7,666 nt of DNA from Candidatus Calidifonticultor daggyaiensis (GCA_015661035.1 JACVJA010000061.1:1-7666), one strand, 5' to 3'; counted from the first letter of the stretch, positions 1 to 6,787 are shown. Notes: a model not told the origin generated them from the letters alone. Translations and numbers: made by a program.

Positions 1-157
1 CATTTACGCAGAACAAAAAATAAAAGCAACTATAAGTTTAGGTGCTACATCTTTTCCTGAAGTAAATGTAAATCAGGAACAAGATTTGATAAGCATTGCT
101 GATAAGGCTTTATATATTTCCAAAGAGTCAGGCAGAAATAGAAGTACTGTTAGATAA
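1..157 (+). CDS. GGDEF (diguanylate cyclase-type) domain protein, C-terminal fragment
   Basis: This is the 3' end of a gene entering from the left edge. Reading in the frame that begins at base 2 gives about 51 residues before TAA at 155-157. They include ISLGATSFPE, then DLISIADKALYISKESGRNR. This matches the end of a GGDEF domain: the central strand 'xxSxGxA', then the 'ADxALYxAKxxGRNR' helix and turn that closes the domain. GGDEF domains typically make cyclic di-GMP from two GTP. The catalytic GG(D/E)EF loop and any N-terminal sensor lie outside the window, so whether the enzyme is active, degenerate or fused to something else cannot be told. The protein ends a few residues after the domain. 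It is convergent with nuoN and has no obvious functional link to it. The family call is firm; the role is unknown. Confidence 0.85.
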   Translation, partial: IYAEQKIKATISLGATSFPEVNVNQEQDLISIADKALYISKESGRNRSTVR

Positions 158-230
158 GTTAACTTGAACTAGAATGTTTAGATAAAAGCCTCTATTAAGA
201 TTACTCCTTGGTTTAATAATTGTTTAATAA

Positions 231-1700
231 TTAAAAGAAAACTACTGCATTTCTGCTAACTAATATAAACACAGAAGGAATTATTACCATAGATATTGTA
301 AAGATAGCAAGGATAGTAATTAAAAAAACTGAAAGTTTTGATGCTTTGATTTTTAAAAGGGAGCTGTCGCCTTCATATCTAACAAAATACATGTGTTTAA
401 TTATATTTACATAATACCAAAGTGATATAACACTTGTTATGACACCAATTATTACAAGCCAAGTTAAATTATTCTCTACACCAGCTTTAAAAACAAGTAA
501 TTTCCCTAAGAAACCAGCAAACGGCGGCAAACCTACCATTGAAATCAAAAATATAATCATACAAATGGAAATAAAAGGATTAGTATAACCAATTCCTGCA
601 AACGCTTTTATTTCTTCAGAATGCCTGGTTTTTTCGACCAGCATTGCTACTGAAAATGCACCAAGATTCATTGCTATATATGCTAATAAATAAATAAAGA
701 TTGCAAATTGTGCGTCAGTATTTGCTGAAGAAAAGCCAATTAATATATAACCGGCATGTGCAATACTTGAGTAAGCCATTAGCCTTTTAAAATTTTTCTG
801 CGGTAGGGCCATCAAATTTCCAATTATTACACTTAATAAAGATAGCAGCACTAAAAATAAAACTATCCATATTGAGTTTTTAAATCCACTAATGCCCACA
901 TATAAAAATCTTATTAGGCCAGCAAAAGCTGCAATTTTTACAATTGTTGTTATTAAAGTTGTAATAATTGTTGGTGCACCTTCGTATGTATCAGGAGCCC
1001 ACCAGTGAAAAGGCGCTGCACCAATTTTAAAGGCAAACCCAACTAAAGATAAAATTACACCAATTATTAAAACATAGTTATTTTCCAGTAAATTTCTATT
1101 AATTATAGCCCTAGCTATTTCTTTTAAATTAATTTCTCCAGTAGCACCATATACTAGCGAAAATCCATAAACAAGTATCGCAGTAGCCAATACTCCTAAA
1201 ATAAAGTATTTTAGTGAAGCTTCTTCAGATTTTTCATTCATTTTTTCATAACCAGCAAGAATATAACTCGGTATACTTACAAGCTCAAGAGAAATAAAAA
1301 GCATTATTAAATCGCATGATGCACTCATTAACATCGCACCAATAATTACCATTAAAATTAAAAAATAAAATTCACCTAAATGCCTTTTGATGTAAATACT
1401 CCCCTTAGAATATGAGAAAGTAAAAACAATAAATATTAGAGATGATGTTAAAATAAAAATCCTAAAAAAATTTGAAAAATTATCAACAACAAAAGAATTA
1501 TTAAAGACTGAAGATTTGTTGTAAAAATTAAAGACAAAAACACTAACTAAAGATATAAAAATTCCAAATACCGAAATGGGTGCTAAAGCTATGTCAAATT
1601 TTTTTCCAATAAATACAGAAAGCAATAAAATTAACAACGCAAAAAAAGCTATTATTAGTTCAGGTATAATATAAACGATATTAATTGACATTATTGACAT
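231..1700 (-). CDS. nuoN: NADH:quinone oxidoreductase subunit N (antiporter-like proton-pumping subunit)
   Basis: NuoN is the membrane-arm subunit of complex I that sits between NuoM and NuoK and forms one antiporter-like proton channel. The 489-residue product is of normal family length and is hydrophobic throughout, with roughly 14 membrane helices. Key residues are present by family position: Glu139 in the helix-5 segment (SLELVSIPSY), Lys225 in GFAFKIGAAPFHWWAPDTYEG, Lys255 in the next helix, and Lys400 in GFLGK of the helix-12 segment. The signature FHWWAPDTYEGAPT is typical of NuoN and separates it from NuoL and NuoM. The first ATG is preferred because AGAGGA lies 5 nt upstream; a second ATG three codons in has no ribosome site. 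It is the last nuo gene, 158 bp after nuoM, and converges on the GGDEF gene with a 73-bp gap. No truncation or frameshift is seen. Confidence 0.97.
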   Translation of the reverse strand: MSIMSINIVYIIPELIIAFFALLILLLSVFIGKKFDIALAPISVFGIFISLVSVFVFNFYNKSSVFNNSFVVDNFSNFFRIFILTSSLIFIVFTFSYSKGSIYIKRHLGEFYFLILMVIIGAMLMSASCDLIMLFISLELVSIPSYILAGYEKMNEKSEEASLKYFILGVLATAILVYGFSLVYGATGEINLKEIARAIINRNLLENNYVLIIGVILSLVGFAFKIGAAPFHWWAPDTYEGAPTIITTLITTIVKIAAFAGLIRFLYVGISGFKNSIWIVLFLVLLSLLSVIIGNLMALPQKNFKRLMAYSSIAHAGYILIGFSSANTDAQFAIFIYLLAYIAMNLGAFSVAMLVEKTRHSEEIKAFAGIGYTNPFISICMIIFLISMVGLPPFAGFLGKLLVFKAGVENNLTWLVIIGVITSVISLWYYVNIIKHMYFVRYEGDSSLLKIKASKLSVFLITILAIFTISMVIIPSVFILVSRNAVVFF

Positions 1701-1705
1701 ATTTA

Positions 1706-1711
1706 TCCTCT
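1706..1711 (-). promoter_or_regulatory. ribosome binding site of nuoN
   Basis: AGAGGA on the minus strand lies 5 nt before the ATG at 1700. It favours that start over the in-frame ATG three codons later. Confidence 0.75.
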
Positions 1712-1822
1712 TTTATTTTTAAAAAATTTCTTTAATTTGAAATTTTCACACTATAAAAGATTGGTAATAATTTAAATTCTATTTCACATTTTTATACTCT
1801 TTTAGAACTTTTATATTCATTT

Positions 1823-1848
1823 AATACTTATACAAAAAATACTTATAC
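1823..1848. repeat. two-copy 11-bp direct repeat with 15-bp period, nuoM-nuoN spacer
   Basis: AATACTTATAC occurs at 1823-1833 and exactly again at 1838-1848, separated by four A residues, so the repeat period is 15 bp. It lies 11-36 bp past the nuoM stop, in the 158-bp A+T-rich spacer before nuoN. Apart from this repeat and the nuoN ribosome site, I see no open reading frame or GC-rich hairpin in the spacer. It is probably a slippage duplication; no function can be assigned. Confidence 0.7.
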
Positions 1849-1858
1849 GAACTAAAAC

Positions 1859-3334
1859 TTACATATTTAAAATATAATTTACTGAATTATTTATAATATT
1901 TAAAATTGGTGCAGGATAAACTCCAACTAAAATTATTATTGCAATCAAAGGAGCAAGTGTTATAAACTCAAGCCAACTAAACTTTTTTAAATCATGCAAC
2001 TTTTCATTAGCATTACCAAATATAACCCTTTGCAGCATCCATAAAAGGTATGCTGCACCTAATACAATTCCTAAAATTGAAATATAAACCATTACTTTTG
2101 CAAAAGTACTGCCTTTGTTAAAAGTTCCAAATAAAACTAAAAACTCTCCCCAAAAACCACTTAGGCCAGGCAGCCCCAGTGATGCAAAAGATGTAAATGC
2201 AAGAATACCAGCCCACAATGGTAATTTATTTGCAAGTCCACCCATATCTTCAATTAATCTTGTATGAGTTCTATCATAAATCATTCCAACAAGTAAAAAC
2301 AGCATTCCTGTTATGCATCCATGATTAAACATCTGAAGTACTGCACCATTAATTGCAGTTGGTGTCAGCATTGATATGCCGAGCATAACAAAACCCATAT
2401 GTGATACTGAACTAAAGGCAACCAATCTTTTTAAATCTTTTTGAATTAAGCTTGCAAGAGCACCATAAATAATCCCAATAACAGCTAAAATTGCAATAGC
2501 AGGAGACCATGACTTTGCTGCATCAGGCAAAATTGGAATGCTTATTCTAATAAAACCATAAGACCCCATTTTAAGTAAAATTCCTGCAAGTAAAACACTG
2601 CCTGCTGTAGGCGCTTCCGTGTGAGCATCAGGAAGCCATGTATGAAATGGAAACATTGGAACTTTAATAGCAAAACCCATAAAGAGTAAGAAAAATATCC
2701 AGTTTTGAAGATTTACTGCTAAATTTAAGCTATTAGAATTTGCAAGCTCTAATATATCAAAAGTTTTTAGCCCCGAATTAAAAAATATAAGTAATATTCC
2801 AACAAGCATTAAAACACTACCAAATAAAGTATATAAGAAAAATTTAATCGCAGCATACATTCTGTTTGAACTGCCCCAAATGGCAATTAAAAAATACATT
2901 GGTAAAAGCACTAACTCCCAAAATATATAAAATAATATAAAATCTAAAGCAACAAAAACTCCAAGCATTCCAGTAGTAAGCAAAAGCATTAATGCAAAAA
3001 ACACTTTAGGCTTATGGTCTATATTCCAAGAAACCAGTATACCAAGAACTGTAAGAAGACAAGTTAAAAAAACCATTGGAAGTGAAACACCATCAATTCC
3101 TAAGTGATAATAAATATTAACTCCCGGCACCCACCTAAATTTTTCTTCAAACTGCATTAACGCGTTTGTTTTGTCAAAAATTGTCCATAAATAAATACTT
3201 AGCCCTAAAAGAACAAGTGAGTTAAGAAGAGCAATCCATTTTGCACTTCTTTCAAATTTATTAGGAACAACTGCAATAATAACCATCCCAAGAATTGGAA
3301 GAAATGTCAAAATGCTTAATATATTAAAATTCAC
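1859..3334 (-). CDS. nuoM: NADH:quinone oxidoreductase subunit M (antiporter-like proton-pumping subunit)
   Basis: NuoM is the middle antiporter-like module of the complex I membrane arm, between NuoL and NuoN. The product is 491 residues, close to the usual 490-510, with about 14 predicted membrane helices. Family key residues are all visible: Glu140 (YIFWELVLLPMYFLI), Lys224 (FAIKVPMFPFHTWLPDAHTEAP), Lys255 (LLKMGSYGF), and Glu397 in GFWGEF, where NuoL has Lys and NuoM characteristically has Glu. The segment HTWLPDAHTEAPTAGS is diagnostic for NuoM. The start codon is GTG, chosen because a strong AGGAGG lies 6 nt upstream and no nearby in-frame ATG exists. The N-terminus MNFNILSILTFLPILG fits the family. 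It follows nuoL after a 155-bp repeat-bearing spacer and precedes nuoN by 158 bp. There is no sign of damage. Confidence 0.97.
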   Translation of the reverse strand: MNFNILSILTFLPILGMVIIAVVPNKFERSAKWIALLNSLVLLGLSIYLWTIFDKTNALMQFEEKFRWVPGVNIYYHLGIDGVSLPMVFLTCLLTVLGILVSWNIDHKPKVFFALMLLLTTGMLGVFVALDFILFYIFWELVLLPMYFLIAIWGSSNRMYAAIKFFLYTLFGSVLMLVGILLIFFNSGLKTFDILELANSNSLNLAVNLQNWIFFLLFMGFAIKVPMFPFHTWLPDAHTEAPTAGSVLLAGILLKMGSYGFIRISIPILPDAAKSWSPAIAILAVIGIIYGALASLIQKDLKRLVAFSSVSHMGFVMLGISMLTPTAINGAVLQMFNHGCITGMLFLLVGMIYDRTHTRLIEDMGGLANKLPLWAGILAFTSFASLGLPGLSGFWGEFLVLFGTFNKGSTFAKVMVYISILGIVLGAAYLLWMLQRVIFGNANEKLHDLKKFSWLEFITLAPLIAIIILVGVYPAPILNIINNSVNYILNM

Positions 3335-3340
3335 TTAAAG

Positions 3341-3346
3341 CCTCCT
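3341..3346 (-). promoter_or_regulatory. ribosome binding site fixing the GTG start of nuoM
   Basis: AGGAGG on the minus strand is a full Shine-Dalgarno core, 6 nt before the GTG at 3334-3332. It is the strongest ribosome site in the window and settles the non-ATG start. Confidence 0.85.
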
Positions 3347-3365
3347 GCCCTATATTCTATTTTGC

Positions 3366-3478
3366 TTTTTATAAAATTTATGCAGTTTAATTGATATTTA
3401 CAAAAATTATATTTTTATAAAATTTATGCCCTTATAAAAATAATACCTTTAGTAAAATTTATGCTTTTTATATTATGC
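3366..3478. repeat. degenerate GCATAA-led repeats in the nuoL-nuoM spacer
   Basis: On the minus strand the word GCATAAATTTTATAAAAA (18 bp) occurs exactly twice, at 3366-3383 and 3412-3429 on the given strand. A third copy shares 12 bp (GCATAAATTTTA, 3453-3464). A fourth, more decayed, begins GCATAATATAAAAA (3465-3478). The GCATAA heads are spaced 46, 35 and 14 bp apart. The repeats fill most of the 155-bp non-coding gap between the nuoL stop and the nuoM ribosome site. There is no GC-rich stem and no open frame. They look like successive local duplications that have drifted; a protein- or RNA-binding role is possible but not shown. Confidence 0.7.
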
Positions 3479-3489
3479 CTTTTATAAAT

Positions 3490-5445
3490 TTAAAACTTAA
3501 ATCTTATAATTAAGTAAATTATATAAACAGCACAAACTGCAAACATTATTATTGCATATGCTGATACATTACCAGTCTGAAGTTTTCTCAACCTTTTGCC
3601 CGAATTATAAGTTTCATTTGCTGTCCAATTAACAAAACCGTCAATAACACCCAAATCAAATAAATGAATGCCTTTTGATATTATAACTGTAGCTTTTCCA
3701 ATAATATTTATAAAACCATCAATTATATTTTTATCAAACCAATTAATAAGGTTTGCAAATTTTATTCCAGGTCTAATAATTACTTTTGAATAAAATTCAT
3801 CAATATAATATTTATTTTTTAAAGTAGTATAGTAAGGTTTAACATATTTATATAACCAATCCTTTGGAATAGTCTTTTTTTGATACATCAAATATGAAAG
3901 CAAAATACCCATCAGAGCTAATAAAACAGAAATTACCATTGGCATAAAATTAAATTCTGTATGCTTTATATGTATACCATTCTTAATAAATTCACCAAAT
4001 GCAATATTTCCCTTTATAAATGGTGCTCCAATATAGCCTGCTATTATTGCAAATATTGCCAATATTATTAAAGGTATTGTCATAGTCTTAGGAGATTCAT
4101 GTGCATGCTCACTTTTTTGGCTTAAACTGCCGCCAAATACTACAAAAACTAATCTAAACATATAAAATGCAGTTAAAAATGCAGTAAATGCGCCTATTGC
4201 AAAAAATATATATCGCCCGTTATCAAAAGCAAATCCTAAAATTTCATCTTTACTCCAAAACCCCGCAAGTAATGGAAAACCTGATAATGAAAGTGCACCT
4301 GTAATAAATGTCCAAGTTGTGGTTTTCATTTTTTTTGCAAGTCCGCCCATTTCAGTAATTTCTTGTGTTCCTGTTGCATGAATTACACTTCCTGAACCTA
4401 AAAATAAAAGTGCTTTAAAGAAAGCATGGGTCATTAAATGGAACAGCCCTGCAACATATGCACCAAGCCCTAAAGCAAATATCATATACCCTAATTGACT
4501 TATAGTTGAATATGCAAGTATTTTTTTAATATCTGTCTGAACTATTGCAATACTCGCAGCAAATATAGCTGTAAAGACACCAATTACAGCAACAACAGTC
4601 ATAGCATAGGGTGAAGCAAAAAATAATGGAAAGCTTCTGCCAACTAAATAAACTCCTGCAGCAACCATTGTAGCAGCATGTATTAATGCACTTACAGGAG
4701 TAGGGCCTTCCATTGCATCTGGCAACCAAACATGCAGCGGAAATTGCGCTGACTTACCAATTGCACCACAGAAAAGCAGTATTGAAGAAGCAGTAATTAC
4801 AGAACCTGAAATAAACCCTTTTTCAACCAATTCAAATATTTTTGTAAATCCAAGTGTGCCTGTGTTTAAAAATAAAAGCAGTATTCCTATCATCATTCCA
4901 ACATCGCCAACTCTGGTTGTCAAAAAAGCTTTTTTTGCTGCATCACTGGCGCTTTTTTTCTCGTACCAAAAGCCAATTAAAAGATATGAGCAAAGACCAA
5001 CTAATTCCCAAAATATATACATCTGAAGGTAATTATTTGCTAAAACCAATCCAAGCATTGAAGCACTAAAAAGCTGAAGATATACAAAAAATAATCCAAA
5101 ACGGCTGTCTTTGTGCATATAACCTATTGAGTATAAGTGAACTAAAAAACTAACAATGCTGACAACTACAAGCATCATTGTGGAAAGCCCATCAGCAACA
5201 AATCCCATACTAATATAATATTTTCCTGTTATATACCAAACAATTTCAGTTGAAAAAGAACCTTTCGTATAAACTAGATAAACACTATAAAGCGACAATA
5301 AGACACAAATTCCTGAAAAAATAGTTGAAATTTTAGAAACAGCATTACTAAACTTTTTAAAAATAAGAAATGTAATTATAAATCCTATAAAAGGTATTAA
5401 AGGTATAAACCAAACAATTTGAGTAATTTGAATAATTTGAGTCAA
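3490..5445 (-). CDS. nuoL: NADH:quinone oxidoreductase subunit L (distal proton-pumping subunit with lateral helix)
   Basis: NuoL is the outermost antiporter-like subunit of complex I, with a C-terminal amphipathic lateral helix that runs along the membrane arm. The product is 651 residues, within the normal 600-680 range. Key residues by family position are Glu147 (YIFWELVGLCSY), Lys231 (AIGKSAQFPLHVWLPDAMEGPTPVSALIHAATM), His256 in that same stretch, Lys344 (HAFFKALLF), and the Lys399-Asp400 pair (GFWSKDE). The part after about residue 540 is the lateral-helix region: two related FDxxxIDGFxN segments, then GKRLRKLQTGNVSAYA and a final membrane helix. The start is TTG with AAAGGG 5 nt upstream; no ATG lies near and the next Met is at residue 80. 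Residues 2-10 come from three 9-bp tandem repeats and are probably not conserved. It follows nuoK by a 240-bp spacer. Confidence 0.97.
   Translation of the reverse strand: MTQIIQITQIVWFIPLIPFIGFIITFLIFKKFSNAVSKISTIFSGICVLLSLYSVYLVYTKGSFSTEIVWYITGKYYISMGFVADGLSTMMLVVVSIVSFLVHLYSIGYMHKDSRFGLFFVYLQLFSASMLGLVLANNYLQMYIFWELVGLCSYLLIGFWYEKKSASDAAKKAFLTTRVGDVGMMIGILLLFLNTGTLGFTKIFELVEKGFISGSVITASSILLFCGAIGKSAQFPLHVWLPDAMEGPTPVSALIHAATMVAAGVYLVGRSFPLFFASPYAMTVVAVIGVFTAIFAASIAIVQTDIKKILAYSTISQLGYMIFALGLGAYVAGLFHLMTHAFFKALLFLGSGSVIHATGTQEITEMGGLAKKMKTTTWTFITGALSLSGFPLLAGFWSKDEILGFAFDNGRYIFFAIGAFTAFLTAFYMFRLVFVVFGGSLSQKSEHAHESPKTMTIPLIILAIFAIIAGYIGAPFIKGNIAFGEFIKNGIHIKHTEFNFMPMVISVLLALMGILLSYLMYQKKTIPKDWLYKYVKPYYTTLKNKYYIDEFYSKVIIRPGIKFANLINWFDKNIIDGFINIIGKATVIISKGIHLFDLGVIDGFVNWTANETYNSGKRLRKLQTGNVSAYAIIMFAVCAVYIIYLIIRFKF
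5416..5442 (-). repeat. three 9-bp tandem repeats encoding TQI-IQI-TQI at the NuoL N-terminus
   Basis: Read on the coding strand, codons 2-10 of nuoL are ACTCAAATT, ATTCAAATT, ACTCAAATT, which is three units differing at one or two bases. They encode Thr-Gln-Ile, Ile-Gln-Ile, Thr-Gln-Ile and start directly after the TTG. This looks like in-frame slippage expansion of the N-terminal lead before the first membrane helix (VWFIPLIPFIGF). Confidence 0.8.
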
Positions 5446-5450
5446 TTTTA

Positions 5451-5456
5451 CCCTTT
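5451..5456 (-). promoter_or_regulatory. ribosome binding site fixing the TTG start of nuoL
   Basis: AAAGGG on the minus strand lies 5 nt before the TTG at 5445-5443. It is a moderate site, but no ATG or GTG competes near it, so it sets the start. Confidence 0.7.
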
Positions 5457-5481
5457 CTAATATAAAGTTTATCTTTAAAAC

Positions 5482-5691
5482 AAAGTTCTTAAGCTTTTAC
5501 CGACAAATTTACTTTTAATAATAAGTAAAAAGTTACCTCTCTACCTTTTATTACTTTACCTCTTAATGTTATATTATACTTTTATAATTAAACTTTTAAG
5601 CTTTATAGCCTTAGTTTATTTTTATTGCTTAGCCTACTTTTATTTCTAAGAACTTTTTAATAATTTCATAGCCTTTTTAACTTATTTAGCC
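5482..5691. repeat. nuoK-nuoL spacer with repeated GGCTA words and an inverted pair
   Basis: The 240-bp gap between nuoK and nuoL is the longest in the cluster and has no convincing open frame. On the minus strand GGCTA occurs four times (plus-strand 5687-5691, 5669-5673, 5630-5634, 5606-5610); the first overlaps the nuoK stop (GGC TAA). A 10-bp inverted pair, AAAGTTCTTA at 5482-5491 and TAAGAACTTT at 5647-5656, spans most of the gap and could pair at long range in the transcript. Short direct repeats are also present: TTAAGCTTT (5489-5497, 5596-5604) and TTACCTCT (5533-5540, 5556-5563). The words recur more than one expects by eye, but the low complexity limits certainty. Function is unknown. 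Confidence 0.5.
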
Positions 5692-6015
5692 TTTCAGAAT
5701 ATTTATTTTATCTACATCCACAGTTTTTCTTTTTCTATAAATAGATAAAATTATTGCAAGACCTACACCAACTTCACTTGCTGCGACTACTATTACAAAC
5801 ACAGCAAACATCTGACCAGTTAACTTTTCTGGTGTTAAAAATGCACTGAAAGCTATTAAATTAATTAGCACAGCATTTAACATTAGCTCAATAGACAATA
5901 AAATATGTACAACATGCCTTCTAGTTAGTACTCCATAAGTCCCTATTCCAAACAATACTGCTGCAATTGCCAAAAAATACTCCAATTTTAATTCCAACCC
6001 TGCAGAAAATTGCAA
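5686..6015 (-). CDS. nuoK: NADH:quinone oxidoreductase subunit K (small membrane subunit)
   Basis: NuoK is a three-helix membrane subunit of complex I that links NuoJ/NuoA to NuoN and carries two buried glutamates of the central proton axis. The 109-residue product shows GTYGVLTRR, SIELMLNAVLINLIAFSAF and the TGQMFAVFVIVVAASEVGVGLAI block. The two key glutamates are Glu43 (SIEL) and Glu81 (ASEV). Usual length is about 100. The chosen start is TTG at 6015, just after an in-frame TAA, with AAGGAG 11 nt upstream, which is a long spacing. A second in-frame TTG at 5997 would give 103 residues, closer to the family, but has no properly spaced ribosome site. The start is therefore uncertain by six codons. 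The C-terminus carries a short hydrophilic tail. Confidence 0.95.
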   Translation of the reverse strand: MQFSAGLELKLEYFLAIAAVLFGIGTYGVLTRRHVVHILLSIELMLNAVLINLIAFSAFLTPEKLTGQMFAVFVIVVAASEVGVGLAIILSIYRKRKTVDVDKINILKG

Positions 6016-6026
6016 TTAATAATTCA

Positions 6027-6032
6027 CTCCTT
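6027..6032 (-). promoter_or_regulatory. ribosome binding site of nuoK
   Basis: AAGGAG on the minus strand lies 11 nt before the TTG at 6015. The spacing is longer than usual, but the GTG overlapping this site runs into TAA within a few codons, and no other start in frame is better placed. Confidence 0.65.
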
Positions 6033-6123
6033 AATAAATAAAATACCATTAATAAAAAATTATTATTTAATAAAACATTATTATTTTTTTACTTTTTATT
6101 ATTAGTTTAATTATTATTTTAAT

Positions 6124-6153
6124 ATTATTTTGATTTTTATTATTTTGATTTTT
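6124..6153. repeat. perfect 15-bp tandem duplication in the nuoJ-nuoK spacer
   Basis: ATTATTTTGATTTTT occurs twice head to tail, at 6124-6138 and 6139-6153, with no mismatch. It sits 15 bp past the nuoJ stop, in a 153-bp spacer otherwise made of TTATTATT-type low-complexity sequence with no open frame. An exact duplication in such neutral-looking DNA suggests a recent slippage event. Confidence 0.8.
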
Positions 6154-6168
6154 AATTTTTATAGTTCT

Positions 6169-6705
6169 TTATTTTGTAAATTTTTTATTATCATTATTTT
6201 CTTCTGTTTTTTCTTTCATTGCTAAAACTACAGAACCAACAAGTGCAGCTAAAAGTAATAGAGATGCTATTTCAAAAGGCAAAGTGTAAGCTGAAAATAA
6301 AACTTCAGCAAACTGCTTGACTGATACAATGCTAACTTTTGAAATACTTTCTACTTTTACCTCAAGATTTATATTAAAAAACACTATAGTTAAGCAAACA
6401 AATAAAATCATAGCAGTAAAAGCTGCAAAAATTTTTTGATTATTTGAAATATTTGTCTCATCCCCAACTTTTGTTCTTGTTAGCATCAATGCAAAAATTA
6501 TTAAAACAACAATTGAGCCGATATAAACAAGAATTTGCACAGCAGCTAAATATTCAGCCCTTAACATTATGAAAAACATAGCAACACATAATAATGAAGC
6601 AATCAAATAAAAAGATGAGTGTAATATATGTTTAGCTGTGATTACCATTATTGCTGAATATATTAATATAAAGCTAATTATTAAAAATAAAATAAATGCT
6701 AAAAT
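6169..6705 (-). CDS. nuoJ: NADH:quinone oxidoreductase subunit J, extended to a non-canonical ATT start
   Basis: NuoJ is a five-helix membrane subunit of complex I; its third helix holds the pi-bulge thought to switch conformation during coupling. Starting at the first ATG (6648) gives 159 residues, only four helices and no ribosome site. The open frame continues 19 codons upstream as a hydrophobic segment (LAFILFLIISFILIYSAI). It is preceded by AAAAGGAG, and the only start-like codon in frame at good spacing (7 nt) is ATT at 6705. The extended product is 178 residues, close to the family, and restores helix 1. Conserved parts in this numbering are Glu51 in RAEYLAAVQ, the VYIGSI stretch at about 60-65 (pi-bulge region), and PFEIASLLLLAALVGSV at about 144-159. 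The tail is Lys/Glu/Asn-rich. The family call is sure; the ATT start is an inference, and a base error at that codon is possible. Confidence 0.9.
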   Translation of the reverse strand: MLAFILFLIISFILIYSAIMVITAKHILHSSFYLIASLLCVAMFFIMLRAEYLAAVQILVYIGSIVVLIIFALMLTRTKVGDETNISNNQKIFAAFTAMILFVCLTIVFFNINLEVKVESISKVSIVSVKQFAEVLFSAYTLPFEIASLLLLAALVGSVVLAMKEKTEENNDNKKFTK

Positions 6706-6712
6706 TTTATTG

Positions 6713-6720
6713 CTCCTTTT
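6713..6720 (-). promoter_or_regulatory. ribosome binding site pointing to the ATT start of nuoJ
   Basis: AAAAGGAG on the minus strand is 7 nt (CAATAAA) from ATT at 6705-6703. No ATG, GTG or TTG lies in frame between this site and 6648, and the ATG at 6648 has no purine-rich site before it. An in-frame TAA at 6735-6733 bounds the reading frame upstream. Confidence 0.8.
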
Positions 6721-6762
6721 GTTATTAATGTTTTATTACATTTCACTATATATTTCATTATA

Positions 6763-6787
6763 ATATTATTGTATTAAATAATAATAT
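6763..6787. repeat. A/T-only inverted repeat in the nuoI-nuoJ spacer
   Basis: ATATTATT at 6763-6770 and AATAATAT at 6780-6787 form an 8-bp perfect stem with a 9-nt loop in the gap between nuoI and nuoJ. All pairs are A-T, so the hairpin would be weak. Such repeats are common by chance in sequence this A+T rich. It lies mid-spacer, upstream of the nuoJ ribosome site. I see no terminator-like GC stem or run of T after it. Confidence 0.4.

Noticed and set aside
3335..3489. CRISPR-like array in the nuoL-nuoM spacer
   Set aside because: Repeats are only 12-18 bp, degenerate, with irregular 14-46 bp spacing and A/T-only inter-repeat sequence; no cas genes are present.
4526..4729. Cysteine-rich 67-residue open frame on the minus strand
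   Set aside because: It lies wholly inside nuoL in a shifted frame; the many Cys codons come from reading nuoL's Ala/Val-rich codons out of frame. No ribosome site and no known motif.
4854..5069. 71-residue open frame on the plus strand
   Set aside because: Antisense shadow of the conserved nuoL coding region; composition has no family character.
5995..5997. Second in-frame TTG of nuoK as the start
   Set aside because: It would give 103 residues, nearer to family length, but has no properly spaced ribosome site (AAGGAG is about 29 nt away). Kept as an alternative only.
6646..6648. ATG at 6648 as the true start of nuoJ
   Set aside because: No ribosome site precedes it and it would delete the first membrane helix, while an in-frame hydrophobic extension with a strong Shine-Dalgarno sequence lies upstream.
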